Assembly: GCF_040529065.1 (NCBI RefSeq)
Contig: NZ_CP132343.1
Span: 4,092,001 to 4,156,000, forward strand
From: Xanthomonas sacchari
GTDB taxonomy: Bacteria; Pseudomonadota; Gammaproteobacteria; Xanthomonadales; Xanthomonadaceae
Reading direction: 5' to 3'
Length of the DNA stretch: 64,000 nucleotides
Part shown: one piece after another, positions 54,367 to 64,000 of the stretch
How the letters are laid out: each line of letters starts with the position of its first letter
How positions within the stretch are numbered: position 1 is the first letter of the stretch
Notes under the pieces: model-generated
The model's input: the letters and a program-made list of their open reading frames with translations, nothing else
What the model was told of the DNA's origin: nothing
The model's database searches: none
Made by a program: the position numbers and the translations under genes

Positions 54367-55248
54367 ATGCGCAAGTACCTATTCGCCGCCTTCGCGGCCA
54401 CCCTCCTCGCCTGCGCTACGCCGTTGCCGGTGCATGCCGATCGCGTCACGGACTTCCGGATGCCGGTGGTCGTGGAAGGCGTCGACTACGATCTCGCCGC
54501 GCGCATGTATCGCCCCACGGGCCACGGTCCGTTCCCGCTGATCGTCATCCACCACGGCACGCCTGCGGACAAGCGCAAGCTCGCCGACACCCGCCTTGGC
54601 TTCGCCCGCGCCGCGCGCTGGTTCGTCGCCCGCGGCTACATGGTGGTGCTGGCGCTGCGGCCCGGCTACGGCAGCTCCAGCGGCAGCTACCTGGAAGGCG
54701 CAGGCAACTGCCACGACGTCGATTTCGTCGTCACCGGGCACAGGATCGCGGCGGCCGAGGCGGCGATCGTCGACGCCGCCGCGCGTCTTCCCGACGTGGA
54801 CCCGCAGCGCATCGTCGTGGTCGGCCAGTCCGCCGGCGGCCTCGGCGCGGTGGCGCTGGCCGATGCGCCGCCGCCGGGCGTGCGCGGCGTCATCAGCTTC
54901 GCTGGCGGGCGCGGCAGCAACGGCAAGGAGGTCATCTGCGCCGGCGAGGACCGCCTGGTCGAGGCGGAGAAGACCCTGGGCGCGGCCAACACGCTGCCGC
55001 AGCTGTGGCTGTACGCCGAGAACGATCACTTCTTCCGACGCGAACTGGCGCACCGCATGTATGCCGCCTACCGGGCCGGCTCGACGCCGCCGGTAACCTT
55101 CGTCGATCTACCGCCATTCGGCGACGACGGCCACAAGACCTTCGCCCAGGCCGATCCATCGGTGTGGGCCGAACCAGTGGCAGCATTTCTCGCTCAGGTC
55201 ATGGCGCAGCCCGCAAGCGCGCCTGCACCGGCCAGCGCGCCGCGCTGA
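54367..55248 (+). CDS. Exported alpha/beta hydrolase (dienelactone-hydrolase-like)
   Basis: 293 residues. Signal peptide MRKYLFAAFAATLLACATPLPVHA; the Cys within it is probably not a lipobox. Hydrolase core: VIHHGTPADKRK (oxyanion-hole region), nucleophile in VVGQSAGGLGAV, an acid in LYAENDHFF and the His in DDGHKTF. The substrate is unknown; esters or short peptides are usual in this family. The start at 54367 is set by the signal peptide; the frame is open back to 54121 without features. Confidence 0.85.
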   Translation: MRKYLFAAFAATLLACATPLPVHADRVTDFRMPVVVEGVDYDLAARMYRPTGHGPFPLIVIHHGTPADKRKLADTRLGFARAARWFVARGYMVVLALRPGYGSSSGSYLEGAGNCHDVDFVVTGHRIAAAEAAIVDAAARLPDVDPQRIVVVGQSAGGLGAVALADAPPPGVRGVISFAGGRGSNGKEVICAGEDRLVEAEKTLGAANTLPQLWLYAENDHFFRRELAHRMYAAYRAGSTPPVTFVDLPPFGDDGHKTFAQADPSVWAEPVAAFLAQVMAQPASAPAPASAPR

Positions 55249-55416
55249 CGCAGGCCGCATCGCGCGATCAGCGGTGGAGCCGGCGGCCGGACCGTTTGCA
55301 GAACGTGGCTGCGCGGCGGCAGGCGCGGGCGGCCCCGGGGGGTTGCCAAAGGGACGGCCCAGCGGCGCCGCCAGAGGCGGCCAGGCCGAGCGATCAGCGC
55401 GCAGCCAGGGGCACGC

Positions 55417-55929
55417 TCAGATCAGCGTGCGCCGCCGGCTCTTGAAGCCCGCATACAGCGCGAACACCGCCAGCAGCACGAAGCAGATCAGGCACCACAT
55501 CGGCATCGACAGGCCAAGGAAACGCCAGTCGATGTTGCCGCAGTCGCCGGTGCCGGTCAGCACCCGGCGCAGCACCTCGAACGGCCCCATGGTCTCGCGC
55601 AGGAAGCTCAGCGGCGGGCCGCAGGACGCCATCGGATCCGGGAACAGTTGCACCGAGACGTGCTTGGTGGAGATGCCGGCGCCCACGAGCGCGGCCAGGA
55701 ACGCGAGGACGCCGTAGATCTTGCGCCCGCCGGCGCTGCGCGGCCCGTGCAGGGCACCGAGCAGGAACAGCACGCCCAGCGCGGCGAAGGCGATGCGCTG
55801 GAAGATACACAGCGGGCACGGCTCGATGCCCAGCTGCAGCTGCACGAAGATCGCATAGCCCAGCAAGCCGGCGCAGACCAGAAAGCCGAGCAGGAACTGC
55901 GCGCGGAAACCCCAACGTAACGGATTCAT
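55417..55929 (-). CDS. dsbB: Disulfide bond formation protein B
   Basis: 170 residues, four-helix inner-membrane quinone reductase that reoxidises DsbA. The two periplasmic cysteine pairs are present: PCPLC in the first loop, and ASCGPP with GDCGNIDW in the second. The conserved FQR after the first pair is also seen. The start ATG at 55929 gives the usual length. Confidence 0.93.
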   Translation of the reverse strand: MNPLRWGFRAQFLLGFLVCAGLLGYAIFVQLQLGIEPCPLCIFQRIAFAALGVLFLLGALHGPRSAGGRKIYGVLAFLAALVGAGISTKHVSVQLFPDPMASCGPPLSFLRETMGPFEVLRRVLTGTGDCGNIDWRFLGLSMPMWCLICFVLLAVFALYAGFKSRRRTLI

Positions 55930-56080
55930 CGGACTAGAACTCGCATCGACGATCCGCGCATTATCCGCGATCGTGCGCTCCATCACCATGCGCTACGGCG
56001 CTTTTGCAACCGTTCGCCAGCCCGGCGACAACGGCGCTACCAATCCCGAATCCCGACTCCCAAATCCCCGCCCCAAAAGC

Positions 56081-56104
56081 AAAAAAGCCCGGACATGCCG
56101 GGCT
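56081..56104 (-). terminator. Intrinsic terminator of the alpha ribosomal operon
   Basis: On the minus strand: AGCCCGG-CATGT-CCGGGCT followed by TTTTT, 26 bp after the rplQ stop. Clear stem plus U run; ends the rpsM-to-rplQ transcript. Confidence 0.9.
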
Positions 56105-56129
56105 TCTTGCTGCTGCAGGTGCGAACCGA

Positions 56130-56513
56130 TTACTCGGCCACTTCCTCGGCCACGGCCGGGCGGTCGACCAGCTCGACGTACGCCATCGGCGCGTTGTCGC
56201 CGGCGCGGAAGCCGCACTTGAGGATGCGCAGGTAGCCACCCGGGCGCGCCTGGTAGCGCGGGCCCAGCGTGGTGAACAGGGTGCCCACCGCTTCCTTGTC
56301 GCGCAGGCGCGCGAAGGCCAGGCGGCGGTTGGCGACGTTGTCGACCTTGGCCAGGGTGATAAGCGGCTCGGCGACGCGGCGCAGTTCCTTGGCCTTCGGC
56401 AGGGTGGTCTTGATCAGCTCGTGCTTGATCAGCGACGCCGCCATGTTCTTGAACATCGCTTCGCGGTGGGCGCTGGTGCGGCTGAACTTGCGGCCGGATT
56501 TCTGGTGACGCAT
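56130..56513 (-). CDS. rplQ: Large-subunit ribosomal protein L17 (bL17)
   Basis: 127 residues, starting [25 protein letters not shown] as in all bL17 proteins. Last gene of the alpha operon, separated from rpoA by an unusually long 200-bp spacer in which I see no gene. Followed by a strong terminator. Confidence 0.97.
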   Translation of the reverse strand: MRHQKSGRKFSRTSAHREAMFKNMAASLIKHELIKTTLPKAKELRRVAEPLITLAKVDNVANRRLAFARLRDKEAVGTLFTTLGPRYQARPGGYLRILKCGFRAGDNAPMAYVELVDRPAVAEEVAE

Positions 56514-56713
56514 GGGTTGGGATTCCTATGGAAGAGTGGGACTGTTGGAGATCGCTGTCGCCGTCCTGGCGTTGAATGTGGACTGCGGATGGTCCGTGCC
56601 GGCCGTCCCTGACCGGGCGACGCCGCGGGCTTGGCGACCCGTCGACGTGGTGATGCGGATGAAGCGAACGACACGCGGCCGATGCCTTGCGGCACCGGCC
56701 GGATGCGCAACAC

Positions 56714-57712
56714 TCAGCCGAGCATGCCGTGCTGGGCGACGCCGGCCGGCGGCCAGTTCTCCAGCTTCATACCGAGCGACAGGCCACGCTGGGCCAGCAC
56801 TTCCTTGATCTCGGTGAGCGACTTCTTGCCCAGGTTCGGGGTCTTGAGCAGCTCCACTTCGGTCTTCTGGATCAGATCGCCGATGTAGTAGATGCTCTCG
56901 GCCTTCAGGCAGTTGGCCGAACGCACGGTCAGTTCCAGATCGTCGATCGGACGCAGCAGCACCGGATCCACGCCGTTGCTGGCCGGCTTGGCCGCGCCAC
57001 GGTCGCGATGGGTGAAGTCGCCGAACACCGACAGCTGGTCGCTGAGGATGTCGGCGGCGGTGCGCACGGCTTCCTCGGCATCGATCGTGCCGTTGGTTTC
57101 GATGTCCAGGACCAGCTTGTCCAGGTCGGTACGCTGCTCGACGCGGGCCGACTCGACCGCGTAGGCGACGCGGCGCACCGGCGAGAACGAGGCGTCCAGG
57201 ACCAGGCGGCCGATGGTGCGGGTCTCTTCGTCCGGACGGCGACGCGCGGCGGCCGGCTGGTAGCCGAAGCCACGCTCGATCTTCAGACGCATGTTGATCG
57301 CCGTGTCCTTGGTCAGGTGGCAGATCACGTGGTCGTTGTTGAGGATCTCGACGTTGTGGTCGGTCTTGATGTCGGCGGCAGTGACCGTGCCCGGACCCTG
57401 CTTGGACAGCGACAGCGTGGCGCTGTCACCGGTATGCATGCGGATGGCCACGTCCTTGAGGTTCAGCAGGACTTCCAGCACGTCCTCCTGCAGCCCTTCG
57501 ACCGTGGTGTACTCGTGCAGCACGCCGTCGATCTCGACTTCGGTGATCGCGAAGCCGGGAATCGAGGACAGCAGCACGCGACGCAGGGCGTTGCCCAGCG
57601 TATGCCCATACCCGCGCTCCAAGGGCTCGATCACGACCTTGGCGCGGTTGTCGGTAAGGCGTTCGATCTGCGGCCCACGCGGGCGCAGAACCTGGTTGGC
57701 GGTAACCGTCAT
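56714..57712 (-). CDS. rpoA: RNA polymerase alpha subunit
   Basis: 332 residues. N-terminal assembly domain ([21 protein letters not shown], with the conserved dimer and beta-contact segments) and a C-terminal domain that binds promoter UP elements and activators ([44 protein letters not shown]). Fourth gene of the alpha operon after rpsD. Confidence 0.98.
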   Translation of the reverse strand: MTVTANQVLRPRGPQIERLTDNRAKVVIEPLERGYGHTLGNALRRVLLSSIPGFAITEVEIDGVLHEYTTVEGLQEDVLEVLLNLKDVAIRMHTGDSATLSLSKQGPGTVTAADIKTDHNVEILNNDHVICHLTKDTAINMRLKIERGFGYQPAAARRRPDEETRTIGRLVLDASFSPVRRVAYAVESARVEQRTDLDKLVLDIETNGTIDAEEAVRTAADILSDQLSVFGDFTHRDRGAAKPASNGVDPVLLRPIDDLELTVRSANCLKAESIYYIGDLIQKTEVELLKTPNLGKKSLTEIKEVLAQRGLSLGMKLENWPPAGVAQHGMLG

Positions 57713-57763
57713 GTTGCGGGTTCTCCTGACGAGCCTCCGTGGACCGGAGGCTCTCCGATGTGA

Positions 57764-58393
57764 TTACTTCGAATACAACTCGACGATCAGCGCTTCGTTG
57801 ATGTCGGCAGGCAGGTCCGCACGGTCCGGCACGGCCTTGAAGATGCCGCTGAACTTCTTCGAATCGACCTCGACCCACGACGGGTTCAGGTCATGCGTTT
57901 CGGCAACGGTCAGCGCTTCCTGCACGCGAAGCTGCTTCTGCGCCTTTTCCGACAGGGCGATCGCGTCGCCGGCCTTGACCTGGTACGAGGCCAGGTTCAC
58001 CGACTTGCCGTTGACCAGCACGCCACGGTGCGACACCAGCTGGCGCGCGGCCGGACGGGTGACGGCGAAGCCCATGCGGTAGACGACGTTGTCCAGGCGG
58101 GTTTCCAGCAGCTGCAGCAGGTTCTCGCCGGTGTTGCCCTTCTTGGTCGAGGCCTTCTTGTAGTAGTTGCGGAACTGACGCTCCAGCAGGCCGTAGATAC
58201 GCTTGACCTTCTGCTTTTCGCGCAGCTGGGTGGCGTAGTCGGACAGCTTGCCCTTGCGGGCGGTCGCGCCGTGCTGGCCGGGCTTCTGCTCCAGCTTGCA
58301 CTTGGAGTCCAGCGCACGCGCCGGGCTCTTGAGGGAAAGATCGGCGCCTTCGCGGCGCGCGAGCTTACAGGTAGGACCGATATAACGAGCCAT
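57764..58393 (-). CDS. rpsD: Small-subunit ribosomal protein S4 (uS4)
   Basis: 209 residues, starting [23 protein letters not shown], with the S4 RNA-binding domain ([34 protein letters not shown]). A primary 16S rRNA binder in 30S assembly. In E. coli S4 represses this operon through the rpsM leader; whether that holds here cannot be seen. Confidence 0.98.
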   Translation of the reverse strand: MARYIGPTCKLARREGADLSLKSPARALDSKCKLEQKPGQHGATARKGKLSDYATQLREKQKVKRIYGLLERQFRNYYKKASTKKGNTGENLLQLLETRLDNVVYRMGFAVTRPAARQLVSHRGVLVNGKSVNLASYQVKAGDAIALSEKAQKQLRVQEALTVAETHDLNPSWVEVDSKKFSGIFKAVPDRADLPADINEALIVELYSK

Positions 58394-58407
58394 TTCTTAT
58401 CGCTCCT

Positions 58408-58800
58408 TTAGACGCGACGCTTCTTCGGCGGACGGCACCCGTTGTGCGGGATCGGCGTCACGTCGATGATGTTGGTGATCTTGTATCCGACGTTGTTCAA
58501 CGAACGGACGGCGGACTCGCGACCCGGACCCGGGCCCTTGATGCGCACTTCCAGCGACTTCACGCCGTAGTCGAGCGCAGCGCGCCCGGCCTTCTCGGCG
58601 GCCACCTGCGCCGCGAACGGCGTGGACTTGCGCGAACCGCGGAAACCGGCGCCACCGGAGGTCGCCCAGGACAACGCATTGCCCTGACGGTCGGTGATGG
58701 TCACGATGGTGTTGTTGAACGAAGCGTGGACGTGGGCGACGCCGTCGGTGACGACGCGCTTGATCTTCTTCTTGGTCTTTGCTGCTGCGGGCTTAGCCAT
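58408..58800 (-). CDS. rpsK: Small-subunit ribosomal protein S11 (uS11)
   Basis: 130 residues, with the family core [30 protein letters not shown] and the C-terminal [13 protein letters not shown]. Part of the 30S platform. Between rpsM and rpsD with short spacers. Confidence 0.98.
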   Translation of the reverse strand: MAKPAAAKTKKKIKRVVTDGVAHVHASFNNTIVTITDRQGNALSWATSGGAGFRGSRKSTPFAAQVAAEKAGRAALDYGVKSLEVRIKGPGPGRESAVRSLNNVGYKITNIIDVTPIPHNGCRPPKKRRV

Positions 58801-58809
58801 GTCGGTCCC

Positions 58810-59166
58810 TTACTTCTTGATCGCCTTGCGCGGACCCTTGCGGGTGCGGGCGTTGGTACGGGTGCGCTGACCGCGCAGGGGCAGGCCACGGCGGTGACGC
58901 AGGCCGCGGTAGCAGCCCAGGTCCATCAGTCGCTTGATGGCGATGCCGATTTCGCGACGCAGGTCGCCTTCGACGATGTACTTGCCGACTTCGAGACGCA
59001 GGCGCTCGATTTCCGGCTCGGACAGGTCGCGGATCTTGGTGGTCGAGGTCACGCCTGCGGCTTCGCAGACCTTCTTCGAACGGGTACGGCCGATGCCGTA
59101 GATGCTTTGCAACCCGACCCAGACGTGCTTCTGGGCTGGCAGGTTGACGCCTGCAATACGCGCCAT
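58810..59166 (-). CDS. rpsM: Small-subunit ribosomal protein S13 (uS13)
   Basis: 118 residues, [26 protein letters not shown] to the basic tail [18 protein letters not shown]. Sits at the 30S head and contacts tRNA and the 50S subunit. First gene of the alpha operon here, with its own candidate promoter at 59229-59257. The ATG at 59166 is chosen over an upstream in-frame start because the family begins there. Confidence 0.97.
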   Translation of the reverse strand: MARIAGVNLPAQKHVWVGLQSIYGIGRTRSKKVCEAAGVTSTTKIRDLSEPEIERLRLEVGKYIVEGDLRREIGIAIKRLMDLGCYRGLRHRRGLPLRGQRTRTNARTRKGPRKAIKK

Positions 59167-59505
59167 GACGCGGTTCTCCAACTGAGTGATGGCCCGACGG
59201 CGCACCACGGCGCCATCCGGCAGGATGGATCAAAAAGTGAACTTGTAAGTCTAGCAAGGTCTCGGGTTACATGGAAGCCCGCGGAACCGCGAGGTTCCGC
59301 AAGCCCGGCATGGGGAGTGTGCCCATGCTCCGGCGCCGGACGTCGTTGACAGGGAGAAACCTCCGCCCTGCCGCCCGCGCTACTCCAGCGCAGGACCACC
59401 ACGTCTCACCCGCGCACGAGACCGCTGCACGGGCCGCCCTTCAAGTCGGAAGACTGCGCCCGGGAGCCGGGGCGTCTTCGCGGAAGGATTCAAACAGTAT
59501 AGCAA
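59167..59505. other. secY-rpsM intergenic region without rpmJ
   Basis: 339 bp. In many bacteria rpmJ (L36) lies between secY and rpsM; I find no reading frame for it here on either strand. The stretch holds a perfect hairpin GCGGAACC-GCGA-GGTTCCGC at 59281-59300, which may mark the end of the spc transcript, and the candidate alpha-operon promoter. Confidence 0.7.
59229..59257 (-). promoter_or_regulatory. Candidate promoter of the alpha ribosomal operon
   Basis: On the minus strand TTGCTA, a 17-bp spacer and TTTGAT, about 62 bp before rpsM, in the only AT-rich patch of the gap. The resulting leader of roughly 55 bases could carry translational control by S4, which is known in E. coli. Confidence 0.45.
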
Positions 59506-60876
59506 TCAACCGCGGGCAAAACCGCCGCCGCGCGAGCCACCCTTGAGGTTGGCCTTCTTCAACAGGCTTTCGTACTGGTGCGACATCAGGTGCGCCTGGA
59601 TCTGCGCGATGAAGTCCATCACCACCACGACCGCGATCAGCAGCGAGGTGCCGCCGAAGTGGAACGAGGTGCCGAGCTGGGCACGCATCACTTCCGGCAG
59701 CAGGCACACGATCACCAGGTACACCGAACCAGCCGCGGTCAGGCGGGTCAGCACGCCGTCCACGTAATCGGCAGTGGCCTTGCCCGGACGGATGCCCGGA
59801 ATCAGCGCGCCGGACTTCTTCAGGTTGTCCGCAGTTTCCTGCGAGTTGAACACCAGCGCGGTGTAGAAGAACGCGAAGCCGATGATCAGCGCAGCGAACA
59901 CGATCATGTGCACCGGTTCACCCGGGCCGAGCGCATTGGCGATGCGCTGCAGCACGCTGCCGAAGGTGCTGTTGGAGGCAGCCTGGCCCGACCACATCGA
60001 CAGCGTCGCCGGGAAGGCGAGGATGCTCGAGGCGAAGATCGGCGGGATCACGCCGGCCATGTTGAGCTTCAGCGGCAGGAACGAGGTCTGGTTCATGTAC
60101 GCGTTGCGGCCGCCCTGGCGGCGCGCGTAATTCACCGTGATCCGCCGTTGCCCGCGCTCGACGAACACCACGAACAGGGTGAAGGCGAGGATAGTCAGCA
60201 CGATCAGCAGCAGCGCGATGAAGCTCATGTTGCCGTCGCGGAAGGCCTCGACGGTCTGGATCGCCGCCGCCGGCAGGCCGGCGACGATGCCGGCGAAGAT
60301 GATCAGCGAGACGCCGTTGCCGATGCCACGCTCGGTCACCTGCTCGCCGACCCACATCAGGAAGATGGTGCCGGCGGTCAACGCGATCACCGCGGTGAGC
60401 ACGAAGCCCATGCCGGGGGCGTACACCACCGGCGCGCCGCCCGGTGCGGTCTGGTTCTGCAGCGCCAGGGCGATACTGCCGCCCTGCACCACCGCCAGCA
60501 GCACCGCGCCGATGCGCGAATACTGGGTGATCTTGCGCCGGCCCGACTCGCCTTCCTTCTGCATCGCCTTCAGCGACGGAAAGATGTGCGTGGCCAGCTG
60601 GATCACGATCGATGCCGAGATGTACGGCATCACGTTCAGCGCGAAGATGCTGAAACGGTGCAGGGCGCCGCCCGAGAACATGTTGAACATGTCCACGATG
60701 CCGCCGCCCTGCGCCTGCATCAGCGCAAGCATGGCTTCGGGATTGACGCCCGGCACCGGCACATAGCAGCCGATGCGGTAGACGATCAATGCGCCGATGA
60801 CGAACAACAGGCGCTGGCGAAGTTCAGTGAACTTGCCGAGCCCGCCGCCGAGATTCCCCATGCCAGCCTGCGCCAT
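59506..60876 (-). CDS. secY: Protein translocase channel subunit SecY
   Basis: 456 residues, ten membrane-spanning helices; the channel of the general secretion pathway. Typical segments are seen: [33 protein letters not shown], the cytoplasmic [16 protein letters not shown] loop, and [23 protein letters not shown]. The ATG at 60876 is taken because [23 protein letters not shown] is the family start. Last gene of the spc operon here. Confidence 0.97.
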   Translation of the reverse strand: MAQAGMGNLGGGLGKFTELRQRLLFVIGALIVYRIGCYVPVPGVNPEAMLALMQAQGGGIVDMFNMFSGGALHRFSIFALNVMPYISASIVIQLATHIFPSLKAMQKEGESGRRKITQYSRIGAVLLAVVQGGSIALALQNQTAPGGAPVVYAPGMGFVLTAVIALTAGTIFLMWVGEQVTERGIGNGVSLIIFAGIVAGLPAAAIQTVEAFRDGNMSFIALLLIVLTILAFTLFVVFVERGQRRITVNYARRQGGRNAYMNQTSFLPLKLNMAGVIPPIFASSILAFPATLSMWSGQAASNSTFGSVLQRIANALGPGEPVHMIVFAALIIGFAFFYTALVFNSQETADNLKKSGALIPGIRPGKATADYVDGVLTRLTAAGSVYLVIVCLLPEVMRAQLGTSFHFGGTSLLIAVVVVMDFIAQIQAHLMSHQYESLLKKANLKGGSRGGGFARG

Positions 60877-60883
60877 CTGCGTG

Positions 60884-61327
60884 TTACTCCTGCACGCTGC
60901 CGCCGGCAGCTTCGATTGCCGCCTTGGCACCGGCGGTCGCGGCAACGCCCTTCAGCACGAACTTCTTGGTCAGTTCGCCCTTCAGGACCACCTTGGCCTT
61001 CTTCGCGGTGCTCGGGACCAGCTTCGCGGCGCGCAGCGCGGCGAAATCGATCTCGCCGGCCGGCAGGTTGTCGAGCTGGTAGGACAGCACTTCGGCGGTG
61101 TCCTTGGCCATCTTCGAACGGAAGCCGATCTTCGGCAGACGGCGCTGCATGGGGGTCTGGCCGCCTTCGAAGCCGGCCTTGATCTTGCCGCCGCCCTTGC
61201 GCGCGAACGAACCCTTGTGGCCGCGGCCGGCGGTCTTGCCCAGGCCGGAACCGATGCCGCGACCGACGCGGGTGCGCTCGGTGCGCGCGCCCGGCGCGGG
61301 CTTCAGATCATTCAGATGCAAAGTCAT
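60884..61327 (-). CDS. rplO: Large-subunit ribosomal protein L15 (uL15)
   Basis: 147 residues, [39 protein letters not shown], the standard L15 N-terminus, with a Gly-rich extension that reaches into 23S rRNA. Seven bases before secY and six after rpmD. Confidence 0.97.
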   Translation of the reverse strand: MTLHLNDLKPAPGARTERTRVGRGIGSGLGKTAGRGHKGSFARKGGGKIKAGFEGGQTPMQRRLPKIGFRSKMAKDTAEVLSYQLDNLPAGEIDFAALRAAKLVPSTAKKAKVVLKGELTKKFVLKGVAATAGAKAAIEAAGGSVQE

Positions 61328-61333
61328 GGTCGA

Positions 61334-61525
61334 TTACTCCTCAACCTGGACGAGGTACTGAACCTTGTTGATCAGGCCGCGCACTTGCGGGCTGTCCTTC
61401 AGTTCGCGCACATCGTTGAGCTTGTTCAGGCCCAGGGCACGCACCGAAAGGCGGTGACGCGACTGGGTACCACGCAGGCCGCGCACCAGGCGCACCTTGA
61501 CGGTCTTGGTGGATTCATTAGCCAT
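61334..61525 (-). CDS. rpmD: Large-subunit ribosomal protein L30 (uL30)
   Basis: 63 residues: [49 protein letters not shown], the whole family core. Its ATG overlaps the end of rpsE by eight bases (the rpsE stop TAA lies inside its third codon region), which implies coupled translation. Confidence 0.97.
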   Translation of the reverse strand: MANESTKTVKVRLVRGLRGTQSRHRLSVRALGLNKLNDVRELKDSPQVRGLINKVQYLVQVEE

Positions 61526-62063
61526 GGGTCAGATCCTCCACCTTCTTGCCACGCTTGGCCGCGATGCGGGCCGGCGACTGCATGTCTTCCAGGCCGCGCA
61601 GGGTGGCGCGCACCAGGTTGATCGGGTTGCGCGAGCCGACGGCCTTGGCCAGCACGTTCTTCACGCCCACCGCTTCCAGCACGGCGCGCATCGCGCCGCC
61701 GGCGATCACGCCGGTACCTTCCGAGGCCGGCATCATGAACACGCGCGCCGCACCGTGGCCGGACTTCACCGGGTGCCACAGGGTGCCGTTGTTCAGATCG
61801 ATGTTGAGCATGCCCTTGCGCGCATACTCCATCGACTTCTGGATCGCGACCGGCACTTCGCGCGCCTTGCCGTAACCGAAGCCGATCTTGCCGTTGCCAT
61901 CGCCGACCACGGTCAGCGCGGTGAAGGTGAACTGGCGACCGCCCTTGACCGTCTTGCTGACGCGGTTGACCGCGACCAGCTTCTCGATCATGCCGTCGTC
62001 GACTTTCTCTTCGCGGTTGCGGTCGCGATCACGACCCCGCGGTGCACGCTGTTCTTCAGCCAT
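61518..62063 (-). CDS. rpsE: Small-subunit ribosomal protein S5 (uS5)
   Basis: 181 residues, with the S5 RNA-binding core ([51 protein letters not shown]) and the C-terminal [22 protein letters not shown]. Acts in decoding accuracy. The charged N-terminus ([20 protein letters not shown]) is longer than in E. coli. Overlaps rpmD by eight bases. Confidence 0.98.
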   Translation of the reverse strand: MAEEQRAPRGRDRDRNREEKVDDGMIEKLVAVNRVSKTVKGGRQFTFTALTVVGDGNGKIGFGYGKAREVPVAIQKSMEYARKGMLNIDLNNGTLWHPVKSGHGAARVFMMPASEGTGVIAGGAMRAVLEAVGVKNVLAKAVGSRNPINLVRATLRGLEDMQSPARIAAKRGKKVEDLTHG

Positions 62064-62218
62064 TGTGATGTCCTTGATAGAGGAAAAGATTTACGGCTTC
62101 GTTGCCGCTTGTGGTTGTGGTCTGGAGCCGTGTTCCCCGGGCGCGCGCAGAAGGCGCGCCAAGGTCCGATGCAGCCCGCATCGGCGGGACGGGCGCGGCA
62201 TCGCCGCGTCCGCAAGGA

Positions 62219-62578
62219 TCAGAACTGCAGGCCGCCTTCGCGCGCGGCGTCGGCCAGCGCCTTGATGCGGCCGTGGTAGCGGTAGCCCGAACGGTCGAAG
62301 GCGACCTTCTCGACGCCCGCGGCCTTGGCGCGCTCGGCGATCAGCTTGCCGACCTTGGCGGCGGCGTCGCTGTTCTTGCCGTTCTTCAGGCCGTCCTTGA
62401 CGTCGGCCTGCAGGGTGTTCGCCGCGGCGAGGACCTTGGAGCCGTCGGCGGTGAAGACCTGCGCGTACAGGTGCTGGCCGGTGCGCAGCACCGACAGGCG
62501 GGCGACGCCGAGCTCGCGGATGTGGGCGCGGGTCGACTTGGCGCGACGCAGGCGGGCGATGTTCTTGTTGATGCTCAT
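62219..62578 (-). CDS. rplR: Large-subunit ribosomal protein L18 (uL18)
   Basis: 119 residues, ending in [29 protein letters not shown] as in all uL18 proteins; binds 5S rRNA. A 155-bp spacer without visible signals separates it from rpsE. Confidence 0.97.
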   Translation of the reverse strand: MSINKNIARLRRAKSTRAHIRELGVARLSVLRTGQHLYAQVFTADGSKVLAAANTLQADVKDGLKNGKNSDAAAKVGKLIAERAKAAGVEKVAFDRSGYRYHGRIKALADAAREGGLQF

Positions 62579-62668
62579 GGTATGTGTCCTAGGAAAGCTG
62601 AAGGGGAACAGGCTTTTGCATTGAAGAGTCCGGCCATGGAGGCCGGGCTCCTCGCAGAAGGACCTGCC

Positions 62669-63196
62669 TTAGGCCTTCTTGGCTTCCTTGCGAATGATGG
62701 CTTCACCGGCGTACTTCACACCCTTGCCCTTGTAGGGCTCCGGCGGACGGAAACCGCGGATCTTGGCGGCGACTTCGCCGACGCGCTGCTTGTCTGCGCC
62801 CTGCACCAGGATCTCGGTCTGGGTCGGAGCGGCCAGGGTGATGCCTTCCGGCGCGCTGAACACGATCGGGTGCGAGAAACCGAGCGCCAGGCTCAGGTCC
62901 TTGCCCTGCATCGTGGCGCGGTAGCCGACGCCCACCAGCTCGAGCTTGCGCTCGAAGCCCGCGGACACGCCCTGCACCATGTTCGCCAGGATGGCGCGAA
63001 CGGTGCCGGTGATGGCGATGTGCGACGGATCGTTCGCCGACAGCGTGGCGACACCGTTTTCCTGCTTGATTTCGACGCCGGCCGGCTTCGGCAGCGACAG
63101 GGCGCCCTTCGGGCCCTTGACGCTGACCTGATCGGCCTGGACGGTGAGTTCGACGCCCTTCGGGAGGGAGATCGGCTTCTTGGCTACGCGGGACAT
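62669..63196 (-). CDS. rplF: Large-subunit ribosomal protein L6 (uL6)
   Basis: 175 residues, [34 protein letters not shown] to [24 protein letters not shown], the two-domain L6 protein near the factor-binding site. ATG at 63196; an in-frame upstream extension to 63268 lies inside rpsH and has no family match. Confidence 0.97.
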   Translation of the reverse strand: MSRVAKKPISLPKGVELTVQADQVSVKGPKGALSLPKPAGVEIKQENGVATLSANDPSHIAITGTVRAILANMVQGVSAGFERKLELVGVGYRATMQGKDLSLALGFSHPIVFSAPEGITLAAPTQTEILVQGADKQRVGEVAAKIRGFRPPEPYKGKGVKYAGEAIIRKEAKKA

Positions 63197-63212
63197 GTGA
63201 GTGCTCCTTCCC

Positions 63213-63611
63213 TTAGGCCACGAAGCACAGGACTTCGCCACCGACGCCGGCCTGACGGGCCTGCGCATCGGTCATGATGCCCTTGGACGTGGAAATGATG
63301 GCAACGCCCAGACCGCCGAGAACCTTCGGCAGCTCGGTCTTGCCGCGATACTGACGCAGACCCGAACGCGAAACGCGCTTGAGCGTATCGATGACCGGAC
63401 GGCCCTCGAAATACTTCAGCACGATTTCCAGTTCGGACTTGTTGTTCTCGATCGCGTTGACGCGCAGATCGCTGATATAGCCTTCGGCCTTCAGCACTTC
63501 CGCGATCGCAACCTTGATCTTGGAGGACGGCATCTTCACCGTCGGCTTGCCAACCGCGGCCGCATTCTTGATGCGGACCAGCAGGTCGGCGATGGGATCA
63601 GTCATGCTCAT
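63213..63611 (-). CDS. rpsH: Small-subunit ribosomal protein S8 (uS8)
   Basis: 132 residues, [22 protein letters not shown] to GGEVLCFVA, as in other Xanthomonas S8 proteins. Primary 16S binder and, in E. coli, the repressor of the spc operon. The 252-bp gap upstream, with a terminator and a -10 box, is unusual for this operon. Confidence 0.97.
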   Translation of the reverse strand: MSMTDPIADLLVRIKNAAAVGKPTVKMPSSKIKVAIAEVLKAEGYISDLRVNAIENNKSELEIVLKYFEGRPVIDTLKRVSRSGLRQYRGKTELPKVLGGLGVAIISTSKGIMTDAQARQAGVGGEVLCFVA

Positions 63612-63757
63612 GGTGTCTACCTTTGAGTGCACCGATATCCGCTTTCGCGAAAATCTTGTGGTGGAGCGGTGGAATGACGCAGGGGGTGAAGCGCGCAGCC
63701 GCCGGAGGAACCCGCGGCGGCTGCCATACCCGTCCCTGCCGCGAGGCAAGGAGCGGG

Positions 63758-63763
63758 AGTATA
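63758..63763 (-). promoter_or_regulatory. Candidate -10 box of an internal spc promoter
   Basis: TATACT on the minus strand, immediately downstream of the terminator at 63768-63791 and about 147 bp before rpsH. The -35 region falls in the terminator stem and is poor (GACGCA). Position suggests that rpsH and the genes after it can be started anew. Confidence 0.45.
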
Positions 63764-63767
63764 CGAC

Positions 63768-63791
63768 AAAAAGTCCGACTTGCGTCGGACT
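63768..63791 (-). terminator. Intrinsic terminator between rpsN and rpsH
   Basis: On the minus strand AGTCCGAC-GCAA-GTCGGACT followed by TTTT: a perfect 8-bp stem, GNRA-type tetraloop and U run, 73 bp after the rpsN stop. This lies inside what is normally one continuous ribosomal transcript. Confidence 0.8.
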
Positions 63792-63863
63792 CGTTGTCTG
63801 AACGACACGCGGGCGGCTGGACCGCCCTGCCCGGCCCCGCGGACGGGACCGGTGCCGCTGGAA

Positions 63864-64000
63864 TTACCAGCTGGCCTTGCGCAGGCCCGGAACGTCGCCG
63901 TTCATGGTCGCCTTGCGCAGCATGTTGCGCCCCAGGCCGAACTTGCCGTACACGCCACGCGGGCGGCCGGACAGTTCGCAACGGGTGCGCTGGCGGCTCG
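63864..64000 (-). CDS. rpsN: Small-subunit ribosomal protein S14 (uS14), 5' part outside the window
   Basis: The last 45 codons are visible on the minus strand: [20 protein letters not shown], then [23 protein letters not shown] and a TAA stop. This is the zinc-free long form of S14, with a single Cys. The start lies beyond the window edge. Confidence 0.95.
   Translation of the reverse strand, partial: SRQRTRCELSGRPRGVYGKFGLGRNMLRKATMNGDVPGLRKASW

Overview
The window is high-GC DNA of a gamma-proteobacterium of the Xanthomonadaceae, most likely Xanthomonas itself. The reasons are the close match I recall between the threonine dehydrogenase, S8 and OmpA-like proteins and their Xanthomonas versions, the many TonB-dependent receptors and secreted S9/S46 peptidases, and an intergenic repeat type I associate with that genus. 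It reads as core chromosome. I see no insertion sequence, prophage, CRISPR array, tRNA or rRNA gene.

Layout. Positions 1-14.1 kb hold folC (cut by the window edge), a histidine phosphatase, a secreted S46 dipeptidyl-peptidase, tdh, a TorF-type porin, a complete sulfate importer operon (sbp-cysT-cysW-cysA), kbl with a small HNH nuclease gene 1 nt behind it, a pseudouridine synthase and a small secreted protein. tdh and kbl together convert threonine to glycine and acetyl-CoA, but they lie 5.4 kb apart. Positions 14.2-25.4 kb hold a palindromic repeat, an OmpA-family porin, a LysR regulator divergent from a four-gene operon (MFS exporter, SGNH esterase, aldo/keto reductase, quinone-oxidoreductase-like protein), fadH and a second permease. 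Positions 25.5-33.9 kb look like one nutrient-scavenging locus: a ROK regulator divergent from a TonB-dependent receptor, two different exported glycerophosphodiesterases, an exported protein of unknown function and a cell wall hydrolase. Positions 34-43.8 kb hold two glutathione transferases, prpE, a low-GC membrane gene, an S9 peptidase with a lipoprotein, a second LysR gene, mdh, a glutaredoxin-like protein and a cyclophilin. Positions 44-56 kb hold typA, a DUF2127 protein, a zinc metalloprotease lipoprotein with two beta-trefoils, an MscS channel, class II DAHP synthase, a second TonB-dependent receptor, an alpha/beta hydrolase and dsbB. From 56.1 kb to the end the minus strand carries rpsN-rpsH-rplF-rplR-rpsE-rpmD-rplO-secY and rpsM-rpsK-rpsD-rpoA-rplQ.

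The most striking signal is not a gene. Two copies of an intergenic element of about 300 bp, at 1162-1489 and 21481-21781, share a terminal hairpin and a 15-bp outer stem that encloses three hairpins. Seven of the 15 outer base pairs differ between the copies, and each difference is compensated in the opposite arm, so the fold rather than the sequence has been kept. Both copies have the same orientation relative to the surrounding genes.

Other points of interest are a terminator plus -10 box inside the spc ribosomal operon, an approximately 80-residue insertion in CysT, palindromes next to the ROK, LysR and second TonB-receptor genes, and a low-GC membrane protein of unknown role. Gene starts were set from ribosome binding sites, signal peptides and family lengths; uncertain ones are marked.
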